Source of the DNA: Orbilia blumenaviensis
Taxonomy: Eukaryota; Ascomycota; Orbiliomycetes; Orbiliales; Orbiliaceae
DNA length: 64,000 nt
Reading direction: 5' to 3'
Assembly (NCBI GenBank): GCA_036872755.1
Contig: JAVHNS010000014.1
Span: 248,001-312,000, forward strand
How positions within the stretch are numbered: the stretch's first letter is position 1; every line of letters starts with the position of its first letter. This document shows, piece after piece, positions 22,450 through 35,000 of the stretch. The position numbers and the translations under genes were made by a program. A model generated the notes under the pieces. The model was not told where the DNA came from. It saw only the letters and a list, made by a program, of their open reading frames with translations, and did no database searches.

Positions 22450-25400
22450 TTATGGATCTCTGTGCTGCAGTCTGTTATAGTACCCATGGCTAGCAATTTC
22501 TAGGAGATTCTGGACAGAAGGCAGTGTATGTGATCGGGGGCCTCTGGGTGCTTCCACCGCAATCTCGCCATCGTTAATTACCTCTGGAGACTGGGCTCCG
22601 GTGTTCTGGCTAATCTTCGACGCTGAATGATTCAACCAGGGCGAGAAATCTCGGGATATAGACAATGGAGACTCCTCCCTGATAATATCGAAAGTTTTCG
22701 ACTCATCCATCGTCTTAATCATCCCCAGGTCGGCTTTTTCTCCTGGTGTAAATCCCGTGTCATTGAAAAGGGTTGGGGCCGAGCCACTAGAATGACTGAC
22801 AGGAAGTTGTTTGCGTTCGCGCTCGCCGGTGGGATATAATTCATGGAGATATAAGCTACGGTGAACCGAGCCTGGATCAAGTGTTTTTTCGAAGTGTCTG
22901 AATAGTCCGCCAGGGTTGGTATCGTAGTGATGCAAGTATGCATCAGAGTTAATGTATTGGTTCAACAACTGAAGCTTGGATGACAGTTCACCAGAATCCG
23001 ACAAGCATTTATACAAAGTGCCGTCCCAGGCCCAGCGTGATGGAATCTCTAATTCTGCAGGCCATGACGGGAAAAATAGTTTGAAAATTTCATCCCAGTA
23101 GTCGGAATACAGTTTTAACTTCGGTGGTGTGAACAAATGTAGTTTTGCATGCTCGAGAATGTCATAATCTGCTGCGGGAAGTGACGGCATGGAACGGCAT
23201 TTGAGGTTTGGATGGCCTATTCTCGCCAAAGGACAACAAAAGGGTCCGGGTATAGACGCTCCGGGATTACCGACCTTAAAGTCCGATGGCAATGGTGGTG
23301 TTGCCGCTCGGAAACTAGAATGAGTTTGTGCAGCACTGGGAGTTGCCCCTTCAACCCCTCTCCACGACAATAGCTTCTCGTCATGTTCGTCTTCACCCGA
23401 TATCTTGACAATACTATCTAGCGGTATTTTATGTCTTACAATTGGGGCATCGCTTTCCCGAAGCGCGGGTGGTCTATCGTCGAAAACTAGGCCTATTGGA
23501 TTTAGACGAGGTGGTATAGGCATGTGGGACTCAGAGGAGATTAGAATGCTTACTTTCACTAGGACGTTCTTTCAGACCCCAGTCAGGTATGCAAATAGCA
23601 AGAACGACCTCCCACGATTTGGTTTTTTTGAAACGCGGCGAGTCCACTATAGTTTCGGGGTGAAAACCAAGAATATGTTGCCTGTAAAAGCGAGTCAGCG
23701 GAAAGAATGATAAAACAAAGGCCGATTTGTAGTATCTCAACATACTTGATTGCGTCAATCCCAAATTGGGGTGTCTTGCAACATTCGTAGGAGATTTTAC
23801 CCGCGACGAAAAAAGGACAGCGAAATGAAACGACTTCCGACTCTGAAAATTGGTCGATATCTGTAGTTTTAGCTATGTATACTGATTTGTCAAACATATA
23901 CACCCCATTAGTTTTGATGGAGTTTGAGTCCCTATTATCCATGTCGTCGATTTTGGCCGGGGGGGTTTCGACTTCATCATGGCTACTATTATTTGAATTG
24001 ATATCTGAGCCAGAATCCTGGTCATTGCTTTCGCCATCTCTATCATCTAGTTGAGAGAGTATCGGCAATGCAAAATCTTCTAAGTGTCTGCCGATATGTG
24101 AGGCAATACGAGATACCCTATTCGGCAGTTTCTTTTGACAGATCTTACAGAACGATAAATCTGGGTCAAGTTCTGCAGTTCTCGCGGATTTAACCAAATC
24201 TCGGATATTGAAACTATTAGAGATATTGTGGTGTGAGATAATATGATTGAGAAGACTTGACTCTGTGTTAAAATTTGATTCTTCCTTGGCGCACGCATCA
24301 AATTTGCATTTCCACAGTGTTCGGAGGCGATGGGAGTTAACCTCGTGCATCATCCAATCCGCTTTCGAGCTGTATCTTACGGCCGCTTGGTCGCAATTTG
24401 GGAATGTGCAAAAGTACGGGCGTATGTCGCTCAGCACATGCTTCCTATAGTCAATGAGGTCAATATTGTAACGTGCTTCTTATGTTGCATTATATGCAGT
24501 AGATGGCGAGGGAATACCTCCACTTTCGCGTGGTGTCGATATTCGATAACTGTTGGAGACAGAATTGACACTGAAACGCTTCAATTTGTCCGATCTTAAC
24601 ACCCTCTGGGGGCGGAGGGACCTGTGGTCTATCCTTTGTTTGCGCAGAGCTGGTGGAGAAGTCGGTGGCGATATCGCTTAAGGCGATTTCGAGCTTCCGA
24701 GGGGCCGGTCGAATCATCGATGCCGCCAAACTCTGCATGGACTCGTATGTCGAGTCGTGTTCGATAACACTCTTCCCCTTTACGGCCTGCGAAATAACCA
24801 CCCCAGATTCGCCTGGGATGTCAGTGCTCCCACTTGTGATAGTGTTTTGTTGAAATAATGTAACTTTGACATTCCGATAAAGCTCCCAAAGCTCCCTTGC
24901 AATTATTTCTGAAACTTCGTCATCGACTGTGACAAATTTCTCCCGTATGTTGTTCCGATACCAATCCTGTGGTCTAAGGTCTTTCAAGATTTTGAGCCGT
25001 TCTTCGTGAATTACTCTCCACTCGTTATCTAATTCTGTATCTTCTTCGCTCAAGAAGCTTGTCTCTTCGTCCCTCTCGCAGTCCCTTAATATATTCACTA
25101 GAAACGGTGCAATTTTGGAGAGCCGCTCTTGGAAATCTTGGAATTCCTGGATGAAATCCTGCACTTGCGCGTCTAGACCCGATTTTTTAGTGCCGAAATC
25201 GATATCTATAATGGGATCCGCAAATTCTTCAAGATATGCTTCACCGAGAGTGACTTGATGGGAAAAATTGATCTTCTCTGTCAGCGCGACGATCCGGAAA
25301 AGTTGGGCTTTCACGATTGTGTGATAGAATTCAGTGTTTTCTATATTGCCGAATCAAAATAAGATTGGCTAGGTTAGCAACCTCAGGGTCTTAATGGTTT

Positions 25401-25859
25401 AGCGCGAGCGACTAGGCTTAGAGCCTGTGTATAACGTCGTATGTTAAAGGAAAAGTCTTTCGAATACTTACTATCTTTCGTTAGATATCTAAAGAATGCA
25501 AGCCATATCATGAAGATTGGCTCCTTGAGCCCGGAAGCTTCTTTGATAGCTCTTTCTAGCCTCCCAGTGGCGGCGTCAACCCCGTCCGCCCATAGATCGA
25601 ACCTAACTTGGATTTCTTCCAGCCTACCCAAGCTTTTGGTGTTGGGAATTTCCAACACGGCGTCAACAATCTCGCACACCAACTCGACGGCATCAGCCAG
25701 CACGCCACCAGTATTGGTATTTTCATTAGCAACCATAGTTTTCAGGCAATCTAACTGTGGAGTTTGGGGTTCGCCGTTACTACTATCCGTTAATGTTGAT
25801 GCTTGTTTGGAGTTCGATTCCATCTCCCTACTGGCTGTTGTAGGCCGCCCGGTGTCCAT
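22450..25859 (-). CDS. Multi-zinc-finger (C2H2-type) fungal signalling or regulatory protein
   Basis: Five exons: 25859..25472, 25340..24518, 24444..23746, 23681..23554 and 23492..22450, giving 1026 residues. Residues 1-130 resemble the helical N-terminus of fungal C2H2 proteins of this type (VRFDLWADGVDAATGRLERA). The finger block follows: CQFC at 387/390 with KWRKH at 406; C416/C421-H437/H442; C450/C455-H471/H475; C503/C506-H520/H524, ending in ASHIGRHLEDFALPIL, a typical closing motif. Further on are two degenerate fingers of the CPF...C...H..H sort (FRCPFFVAG to KQHILGFH, then FCCPLARIGH to LEHAKLHLF). The C-terminal 300 residues are disordered and Ser/Pro-rich. Such proteins are widespread and largely uncharacterised. 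Nucleic-acid or protein binding is inferred. The gene is divergent from the DUF7580-like gene, with 0.7 kb between start codons. Confidence 0.8.
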
Positions 25860-26591
25860 TTTCTGCCCCTCGAGCGTAGTCTCACTCAGATCCTGGAAAT
25901 AGCAACCAAGCAGACTGTGATAGTGCAGTGATACACCGGGCCCGAGCACTGAAGATGAGTGTTGTAGAGACCAGAACCTAGAAAATACGAGGCAAGATTA
26001 TGCAGATTTGACGAACGAATATAGAGGATGTGAGACGGGTCCCAATCAGAGTTTATCGCAATGCCGACCGACTACCCAAAATTAATGTTTTTGACCAAAC
26101 TCCATAAGCGGCACGAAATTCTATAGCCTTATATTTCTAAAGGGTTTTTTCAAGACTGTGCCTCAGTGATGCAGAACCGATAAACAACCCCAGATTCGCC
26201 AATCAAACAGAAGGCTAGCGGAGTCTGCATGCACGGTTTGCCCAGGGCTATGCATGCGTGCGGCAAATTGGCAGAGGGAGTGAATCTACACAGCCTCAAA
26301 GGAAGTATCTGGCCCTAGCGAGTACGTTTCCGCGACGGAAACGCGAAATTTAGATAGATATATGCAGTTGAAATTGGTTTTCCCTCAATCATCTCAATCG
26401 TCAACTTGACTTAAGAATAAGAATCTACCATTTTCTTAAATCTCTATACCGTCGAGTCCGGTAGCGAGCTCTACTCTTCCTATTGCTCTTGGAACCCCAA
26501 TGACCTAAAGGCAGGCTAGCTAGGCGATCTTTCACACCTATCCCACATCTCTTGAAAATCCGATATAGTCCGCAGGGTGTCAATTAGAGTC
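25860..26591. promoter_or_regulatory. Divergent promoter region between the zinc-finger and DUF7580-like genes
   Basis: Spacer of 732 bases between two start codons on opposite strands, so it must carry both promoters. An open frame continues a short way upstream of the zinc-finger ATG but has no Met. No clear operator or repeat was seen. Confidence 0.5.
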
Positions 26592-28803
26592 ATGGCAGGA
26601 ATCGAGCTCGTCGGTCTCCTCCTTGGAGCGATAGCTCTAGTGGAACCCGTTGGCAAAGCTCTCAAATCAGCAAGTGGCGTGTTGAAGAGCTCTACTTCAT
26701 TCCAGGAATACATACTATCAAACAGCTTAGAGTACCATTTCCAAGGACGAGCGTTCAGAAATGAATCCAGGAGGATATTCGGCGCATTTCTAACGGAGCC
26801 CGAGATCGACGACCTGTTTGGAGGAGGAGGTGATAGTGACCCTCGTTGGCAAGATCAAGCTTGGAGGGATAGTGTTAAAGTACACCTAGGACCGGTTTTC
26901 TACGATGAACTCTCGGCCGCTATGCTGCTTGTATTTCGGAAATTGTCCGCACTTAGTGACGGTATTGCTGAGTTAAAAGAGATTGTAAGTATGCTGCTTG
27001 ATTGTAGGCTGGATGGTATCACTAGAGTACTAGTATTTTGTATATCGGTATTAACAAGTATCATGTCATTAGGGCGACCTACCACAGCCTGGCGACCAAA
27101 TTAGGAGTGGCGGACCAAGCAACTATTCTCAGCCCGATTCGGTTTCCATCAAAACAAAATCGAAACTCGAAATCAAGAAGAAGGATATAAAACAACATTT
27201 TGATGACCTCACACGATATAACTTACTGTACCAGAACTCCATCAACAATTTTTTGGAAGAACAGCAATGGAGGGCGCAGGCAACAACTACAATAATGAAA
27301 GCCGACAATCGTCGATACCGCCTGGCTATGTCCTCAAGAGCAGCGCCGTGGAATTTAGTCTCACAAGTAATCGACGACCTTCACGAAGCGGCTAGGAGGC
27401 TATCCTCGACCTTACAAAAGGTTGCGAGTTGCTCCTGCCATACATTCCACCTCCGACTTGAAATGATCTCTTCGACCGATTTGTCTATACCATCGAAGAC
27501 GCTGGCGTCAGCTCCATGCTTTAGCACCCGAGATCCTCGATATCAGACGATAAACTTCAATTTGATAACATTAGGATGTTCTTCCCCTCAACAGCCTGGG
27601 GACTGTCACCAGATGATCCTGGATAGTACAGGCCGGTCCTCGAATCGCCTCTCCTTACGCATTGAGCTCAAGCCATCCGCGATTCCCATGCCAAAATTGA
27701 TACAGACAACCCCTATTATTTCCTCGCTCAAGAAACAAAAAATCATATCTTCCTGCCTAAGACGGCCAACGGTCAGTGCTGATTCCCAGACACTAAGTAC
27801 ACAAACGACTACAGTACTATCCTCGACTATATCGACCCCGAAAATGAAGTTTAAAAAGACCGTTGCATTTGCCCACAATTCAATAATGGCAGTCGTCCCC
27901 TCCTCCGAGAATAAGAAGAGGAAGCAGGTTGAGAGACCAGAAAATCCTCGGGTAAAACCAGCTGAAATATCAGAGACAGATCTAGAGCCGAAAATAGAGG
28001 TGCCTGTTGTACCCCAGGAAATCTCTGACCTCTGTGCTTGGCTCCGGCAGCTGGGGTTTTCCGGGGGCAGCTCAAACCAAGAATGTTGTCCCGGAGTTCT
28101 AAAAGGAGAGGGTGATGTCGAATATTTGATTTACGAGGACAAAACCGAAGAGCTTCTTAGAGATGAAGAGCAAAGCTCGCAGGATTATGGGTCTTTACTG
28201 CATTATCTTTCATCTGATAGGGATATCTTGTCTATCGCTCAGCGCATGGAACTAGCCCACACACTTGCCATATCTCTTCTACGACTCCATTCCTCTTCTT
28301 GGATCCAAAGGAGTTGGAGTAGCAAGGATGTGATGCTATTCCTCCCACCGGACGCTACCGATGCTGAGCGACGGTGGTCTCCATATGTAGCCGCGGCCTT
28401 TAACGATCTACGGGAAATACAGGAAATAGCGCAGGCGGAGAATGAACATGTTCCAGGCTACAAGCTCTCATATGTCGTTAGCCTTGGTATAATATTCCTA
28501 GAAATTGGGTTATCGAGATCCCTAAGACCTGAGCAGGGAGATGCTTTCACCGGAGATCCTCATTTCGATGCATATATGCAGGCCTGCGGGGAAGTTAAGA
28601 TCCATTCCGTTAATATGTCCATGGGACCAACATATGACCGTGTTGTCGAAACCTGTATCAAGTGGATGGACGCAGACGAGCTTGATGACAAGGCTGTCCA
28701 ACAAAAGTTTTATGAGGAAGTTGTTCTAGGACTGGAGAAATGTATCAAGGTCGCCAACTCGAGCCAAGAAAGGAGACGTCAGAGGAAGGCTGCCAAAGGC
28801 TGA
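26592..28803 (+). CDS. DUF7580-like fungal signalling protein
   Basis: Two exons: 26592..26984 and 27073..28803, giving 707 residues. The intron is 88 nt, phase 0, donor GTAAGT. The start MAGIELVGLLLGAIALVEP is the hydrophobic helical N-terminus common to fungal proteins of the STAND/HeLo-associated type. A charged helical middle (about 100-260) is followed by a low-complexity Ser/Thr segment. The C-terminal part, about 460-640, carries LLHYLSSDRDILSIAQRMEL, then LAHTLAISLLRLHSSSWIQ, then SWSSKDVMLF, then a VSLGIIFLEIGL helix. This order resembles a degenerate kinase-like fold found in uncharacterised fungal proteins annotated DUF7580. No catalytic kinase motif is visible, so a scaffold or pseudokinase role is more likely than phosphotransfer. 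It is divergent from the zinc-finger gene. The family call is from memory of the pattern. Confidence 0.75.
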
Positions 28804-29712
28804 TTGTTCTGCCAAGTTTTCAGCCGTCCATTGGATTGATTTTCTTTCAATCTTTTACGATATTTGCGTTTTTATGTTCATGATTGCTTACAGGAATGGT
28901 CCTACATTTTAATATTTTAAAATCTCAATCACGGCAATATTAGTATCCCCTGATCACCCGTCAAAAAGAGTCTTTCGGACTCGGTCTTCTCTCCGAGCAT
29001 AACACTTGGTTAGTGCTTAACTAGTTGGTTTTGGCCCTTTGAAAATACAACAAAGGGAATTTTGTTGTCGGATCCAGCTGCCTGACTCAAAGCCATCAAC
29101 AAGCGAATGAATCCAACGAATCCGGATTGGAAGGATCCGAATCCATCATCAGCTGGCCCTGTTATTCAATGCATGATGCATGATGCATCGTGCGGCATAC
29201 CAACCCAAAAATACGCCAACTGTCCAATATATAAAGTATCGAGATCCACGGTCTTAAGTGCTATTGTTCTTCACAAATCTTCATATCCCCGTCCTCATCA
29301 ACGCTAAGCGCGAGCAAGCCGAGGCCCCGACCAAATTAATCCCCCGCATTCTCACAAACTCCTTGCTACATTATTAACATCGCCAGCCTGATAGCACCAA
29401 CAACTGTAGCTGTCACGCTTCAAGTTTTAGAGCTTATACTATCCCGTCAGTGTGCATATTGGCGCCGCGCCGCCGGCAGGCACCGGCATAAACGTTATAA
29501 ATTATAACCTTCTAGATTACACGCGAGTCAGGTTTCAATATATAAATATATTTACCGTAAGTCCCGCCTTATAATGCCTTAACTTCCCCCATGGCTCTAT
29601 TGATATCAAACAAAAAGCCTAATTTCTAACATTTTATCCTCTAGACTGATATACTCCATATCTTGAATAACTTCCTTTCTATCCGCACTCTCAAATTTTA
29701 TAGACAGCCATA
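28804..29712. other. Intergenic region
   Basis: Spacer of 909 bases. It holds overlapping TGCATGA units around 29170-29190 and an AT-rich stretch before the next gene. A short ORF at 29107-29307 has no recognisable content. Confidence 0.45.
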
Positions 29713-30951
29713 ATGCCCCTACCCAAAAAAACCCAGTCCTCCACTCTAGACCGTATCCCCTTGGAAGTACTCTTCCACGTCCTCCGCAACCTCGACATCC
29801 ACTCCCTCCGCATCCTAATCCGCATCTACCGACGCAGTCGCATAATCTTCTCCAAATACCATAATCAAATAATCTCCCAAATCCTCTCTACTACCCTTCC
29901 AGACCCCAACTTTCCACTATACTTCCCGCTCACGCATAATAATGTCCCCTACCCTCTCCCTGCCAACCTTGCCCCTCTACAAACTTCGCATGCGGAAGCA
30001 TACACCCATCTTCGCTATGCAAAATCCTTAGTAGAACTGTCAACTACAATATCTACTCTGACATCACATATATACTCCATCACTGCCCCAAAGATCCTAG
30101 ATGGTATAACACCGGCACCGAGATCATCCGCTATCCCTCTAAACCACGCAGCGCTGTTCCCCTACGAAGAAGCTATAATCTCCACGATCCACCAGACTCT
30201 GATAGGAAATGCTCAAATACTGTTCTACACCCCAAACCTACACATGCATCCCAAATCACAACCGTTCACCCCTCCACCCCGTCCAACTCCACCACAGTTT
30301 CCTGAAAGCGTGGCAAGGAGACTACTTCCTAGGAATATTCTGCCGAAAAACGTATCGACGGATTACGTCACCTCCAGACTTTCGGATCCGGATCAGCCAT
30401 GGACCCCGCTTGTTGGCCATACATTCCGCGCGCTTCGGAAGTGGATGCTGTCGAAGTTAATGGCTCATATAAAAAGGTATAAGATATTCAAGGATGTGTG
30501 TATCACCCCTTCATGGGACTACGTACGCGACCCGGCCTCGCTTCGGGATCAGACTTTCTTCTACTTTGGAATCCATCCGGCGTTGTTACTAAAAGTCTTA
30601 AATCAATGCGATCTTGAGGACAAAGAAGAGGGGGAAAAGAGATATAGAGACAAAGTCGACGCGGAGCATAATGCACGAAAGGTTCGAAAGTCAAGTTTCT
30701 TGGTGACGGTGGAACTTGGGAAGTTCTATTCTCATATATGCAAGATCACGCATGAGTATTTACAGCAAAAGGAAGCAGGCGGGACGGATATGGTGTCACA
30801 GTGGGAGGAGGCGGTTTCATCTGATCCTGACGGTAGCTTGACGTTAGATAGTCAGCTGCAGAGAGTCAAACTGAATCCCGAACCACGACACACCCAGGAA
30901 CCCACTTCTATAATCCAGCGTCGGCAACGGCCGAGATCCCTTTCAGGCTAG
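29713..30951 (+). CDS. F-box-like protein, single exon
   Basis: Intact ORF of 412 residues starting in a good context (CATAATGCC). Residues 12-45 read TLDRIPLEVLFHVLRNLDIH then SLRILIRIYRRSRIIFSKY, an F-box core (L-P-E-hydrophobic pattern followed by a helix). The middle is Pro-rich (about 70-230, with PPPRPTPPQFP). A positively charged, predicted helical part follows (RALRKWMLSKLMAHIKRYKI) and a charged C-terminus. It would act as an adaptor to Skp1-cullin ubiquitin ligases; the target is unknown. It is not a duplicate of the F-box gene at 9838-11940: length, exon structure and C-terminal sequence all differ. The F-box match is partial, so the assignment is moderate. Confidence 0.65.
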   Translation: MPLPKKTQSSTLDRIPLEVLFHVLRNLDIHSLRILIRIYRRSRIIFSKYHNQIISQILSTTLPDPNFPLYFPLTHNNVPYPLPANLAPLQTSHAEAYTHLRYAKSLVELSTTISTLTSHIYSITAPKILDGITPAPRSSAIPLNHAALFPYEEAIISTIHQTLIGNAQILFYTPNLHMHPKSQPFTPPPRPTPPQFPESVARRLLPRNILPKNVSTDYVTSRLSDPDQPWTPLVGHTFRALRKWMLSKLMAHIKRYKIFKDVCITPSWDYVRDPASLRDQTFFYFGIHPALLLKVLNQCDLEDKEEGEKRYRDKVDAEHNARKVRKSSFLVTVELGKFYSHICKITHEYLQQKEAGGTDMVSQWEEAVSSDPDGSLTLDSQLQRVKLNPEPRHTQEPTSIIQRRQRPRSLSG

Positions 30952-32038
30952 TTACTTATGAACCTTAATGTCGATACCCTCTCAAACGCCTTGACATCAT
31001 CCGCATTCTTATCACCACTGATTTTGTATCCAATATATATACCCCCAACTCAGTTCGCGAGAACACTGTCTATATTAGCCACATAGCGAATATCAAATTC
31101 TACTACTTTTTAGTAACCACTCGCCAAAACCCTCCCAATAACACCCCAACAAGTATATACTTAGAAACGAGAATTCTTTTAAGAGGTAAATCGAAAAAAT
31201 GTGATAATTGCAAGCCATCACCCGAGTTCAAAAACCCATATGAAAGATTCATGAAGTCGTCACGGCCTGCCTCGCAAAGAATATATTATATTAAACACAG
31301 AAGTAAAGAAAAAACCTGGGCGGAGCTAAGTATGCCGCCAGAGGACATCCGGAAACCCCGTCAATGTCCGATAACACAAGGTTAGGTGCTCAAAAAACCA
31401 TTAAAAGGAATATAAACCTGCCACATGGGCAAGGCCCTGAATGAGAAAAGCACATTCAAACCAAAAAAGAAACCCGCTGAATGGAAACATCCCACGCATG
31501 TATTCCCGCTGAAAAGAGGAGATAGAGTGAAAGGGAAGAAAGAAAATAAATGTCATAAGACCCATACAACCGAAAAAAAAGGAAAAGGAATCCTCTAGTT
31601 AGACAACCTATGTGGTAAGTTAAAAATGATAGAAAGGATCTGCAGCCCCCAAGAAAAAGACAAAACAAGGCGTCAAAGGAAGAGGGGCTACAGACAGCAA
31701 GCAAAAGTCCCGATTATGTATATACAATAGAGTCGTCGATAAGCCGCGTGAAAATAAAAGAAGTTAGAAGTTAGAAGTAAAAAGCAGTTTAACACACCGA
31801 ATAAAACCCATTTTATAAAACAAAAAACGAAGTGAATGGAAGCCGATCGAAGAAAAAACAAGAAGAAAATGTACTTTTAAGCGTACGTGCAAGAAGGAAA
31901 ATATAGAAATGGTCAATGAGTGCCTTGGAAAGAAAGACAAGGGCTAGGCGGCTACAATGCCTCCAGTCTCACCGTTAAGGGAAGCTATCTGCGGCATGCC
32001 GCGAAAGCAAAAAGCAAAATCCATCGAGAGCAAGGAGA
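30952..32038. other. Convergent 3' region between the F-box-like gene and SLN1
   Basis: About 1.1 kb, A-rich on the plus strand, between the 3' ends of the two genes. It probably includes a long SLN1 3' UTR. No coding feature was supported. Confidence 0.45.
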
Positions 32039-35000
32039 TCAGCTTGTCTCAGTAGGTTGTGTTCCACTAGGCCCTGCCTCAGCCGGGGGAGGTACGCTGC
32101 TGCCCTCATCACTGAGTGCCGACGAACTTCCATACATCTGCAGGACTTTCCGAAGTTCATTTTTCTTTACAGGTTTCGCCAAAAAGTAATCCATCCCCGC
32201 GTCGAAACACTCTTTTACGTTGCTCTGCTCTGCGAATGCTGTCAGTGCGCATATTGCAGATGTATATCCCATCTCTCTTATGGCCTTGGTGGCCTGTAGA
32301 CCGTCCATATTGGGCATTTGGATGTCCATGAAGATAATATCGAATTTTTTGCCAATAGCTAGGGCTTCCGTTACCCTCGCCACCGCAAGAGCGCCGTCTT
32401 CTGCTAAGGTTATATCTGTATGCATTGTTAGAACATAGCTGCATGAATTTCGGACCCGTTCTCAATAGCTTACCTGAAACAGCTTCAAGTTTTAACATCT
32501 TTTTGATGACTTGGATGTTGACCCTATTGTCCTCAGCTACGAGAACTTTGATCGATGCTCGCTTATCCTTAAGGTCTTTCAATTCCTTCGAAGACCTTTT
32601 CTCTTTTTTGGCGGGTGCGGAGCTTGCCTCCCCAGCTTCGAGTCCCCGGTCCTTGCCGATTCTGACCGACTTACTCGGCGAAACCGTTGAAGTGGGCGGC
32701 GCTTTCGGTGGGGCAGGTTTTTGTGCCTCTTGCTTCGGTGGTTCCTGGACAGGTGGCGCGGCTATAGGCGGCGCAGTCCCGACACCATTTGTAGATAGTG
32801 GTGTAGACTGTGGCTTCCCACGGTCATCAGAAGGTTTCCGTAAGGCGGGAGAGAATCCTTCCAGGCTCCTTGGCGTTAACATAGCTGGGGAAGATGATGT
32901 CCTTTCTAAAGTTGGCCGCCGTTGGCTTATTATGATTTCAGTCTTTCCCGCAGGGGTGGGCGGCGTCTCTGAATACGACGGTATAGTAGGTAACGGCGGA
33001 GGTGAAGGCGAATGTTCTTTATGCCGTTTCTCTGGGTTCCGGCTGCCTCGCTTTTCTGTATATTCGTCCTCAACAACTTCTGGGGCGAAGAAAGGTTGAC
33101 TTAGCCCAACAAGTCGAGTCGCATCCGCTTGGCCGCCGCCAGATATGGAGCTGAAAGCCGTTGACGCAGTCTTAGTGCTGATATTGTCAATATCCCCTCT
33201 TGGCCGTAGATTCGGTGGTAAGTTGCGTGTATACCTTGTGGTGGCCAGGCTTCCCGGTCTTGAATATCCAGTGGGCGGCTGTGTCGGAAATCCTCCAGCT
33301 CGGAGCGGTATCCGCAACGTAAACGAACTACCGGCTCCTTCGAACGACTTCAATTCGATAACACCGCCCATAAGTTCGGCGAGCTGCTTGCAGATGCTGA
33401 GTCCAAGTCCGGTCCCACCGTACTTTTTCGATAGGCCTAGGTCTCCTTGGACAAACGGTTCGAATATCTTCGTGTGCATATGGCTTGGTATTCCAGGTCC
33501 GGTATCAATCACGGAAAACTCAAACCACCGGACGGTAATTCTGGGATCCTCTATCGTCGACTTGCCCTCCTCGGACTGGAAATCTTCATCTTTGGACTTA
33601 TTCGTCTCAGAGAAGTAAGCCTCCGTCGTAGAAGAGTTACTAACTTCGCCAGGGGTTGTTAGTGATGGTATGGTTAGTGATGTCGCCTCCTTCTTCGCCC
33701 TCAGAGCCTGGTTTGCTGGCGTGTTGGGATTGATAATCGCAGTCTGTGGGATATTGAGAAGCGGCATATCTTTTTGTGGGGTGTCCCCTGTGGTCAATGC
33801 GAGGCCTCTCGTGTCATGGAGCATAGCGATTCTTAGCTGCACCGATCCCTTTTCACTGTAACCGTCCATGTTAGCGCGTTGTTAGGAAATATTTTCTTCA
33901 GGTAGACTTACGGTGTGAACTTCAGCGCATTGCTCAACAAGTTGATAACGACCTGCAAAACTCGATTGAGGTCGCCCCTCAGAACCCCATTTATCGATGG
34001 TTCCCCAGCCCCAATGTCGCCTGTGTCATTTATAATTTCAACTCCTAGCTCAACGCCCTTGTCCCTCGCCGTTTTGACAAAGATTGCTTTAACTTGCGTG
34101 ATGAGGTCCCTTATATAAAACTCCCCGTCTTCGAGAACGACATTTACACCAGCAACCTGGTTTCTGCTGAATGTCAGCAGATCCGTTAGCAAACAGAGAA
34201 GAAGATCTCCGCTCTTATAGATGGTGTTTAAACTGCGTTTGATTCCCGGCGCAAGATTCGGTTCGTTCATCATGACAGAGCACATCCCAAGGATGCCATT
34301 CAGTGGCGTCCGTAGTTCGTGTGTAACATTGGCGATGAACATAGACTTGGCATCATTTGCGGCGTTCGCCAACTGTGTCTGTTCTTTCAGTTCCGCTGTT
34401 CGAGTGGCGACTCGGTCCTCTAAGTGGCTATACTGTTTAACCAACTCATCTGTCATCTCGTTGAAGGTCCTCGTTAGATCGGTGAGTTCGTCGGTTACAA
34501 CATGTTTCTTGTCCGGAACTTTTTCAGGCACCCTAAAGCTTCGTCCTTTACGGCCCCTGTGAGTGCTAGTTTCGATTTTCTCGCTGGTAAAGCCACGACG
34601 CCACCAGGGTTTCCGTCGCCGGATAGATTCTTCAATAGTGCTTTCGCCAGCGGCCCCAAAGACAGCGGGAGGCTCCTCTGTTTCGCTATCGTATGCTGTC
34701 GGACTGTATCCTGGGGGCCTTGTTGTCTTTTCCGTCGCATCTCGCAGCCTGGCAATCGGACGCACTACAATAAAATTACATTAGCATGATACAACGATAC
34801 GAAAAAAGATGTAGGGAACCAACCAGCATATGTCGCAAGAATACATGTTACAATAACTACGCCGGCACCGGTCCCAAAGACAGTAGCCAACAGAAGATTC
34901 CTCAGATGTACAACGGGCTCGTTGACTTCACCGTGGCTCATCTGAACGACGAACAGCCAGTCGGCTAATGGGTAATTAACAGGAGCAAAACTATCAAGTA

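Noticed and set aside
32157..32412. Extension of the SLN1 exon 7 frame past 32474
   Set aside because: It gives nonsense after the receiver start. Splicing at 32473/32415 restores the phospho-Asp motif.
32425..33099. 224-codon plus-strand ORF
   Set aside because: Antisense shadow of the Pro/Ser-rich linker and receiver of SLN1.
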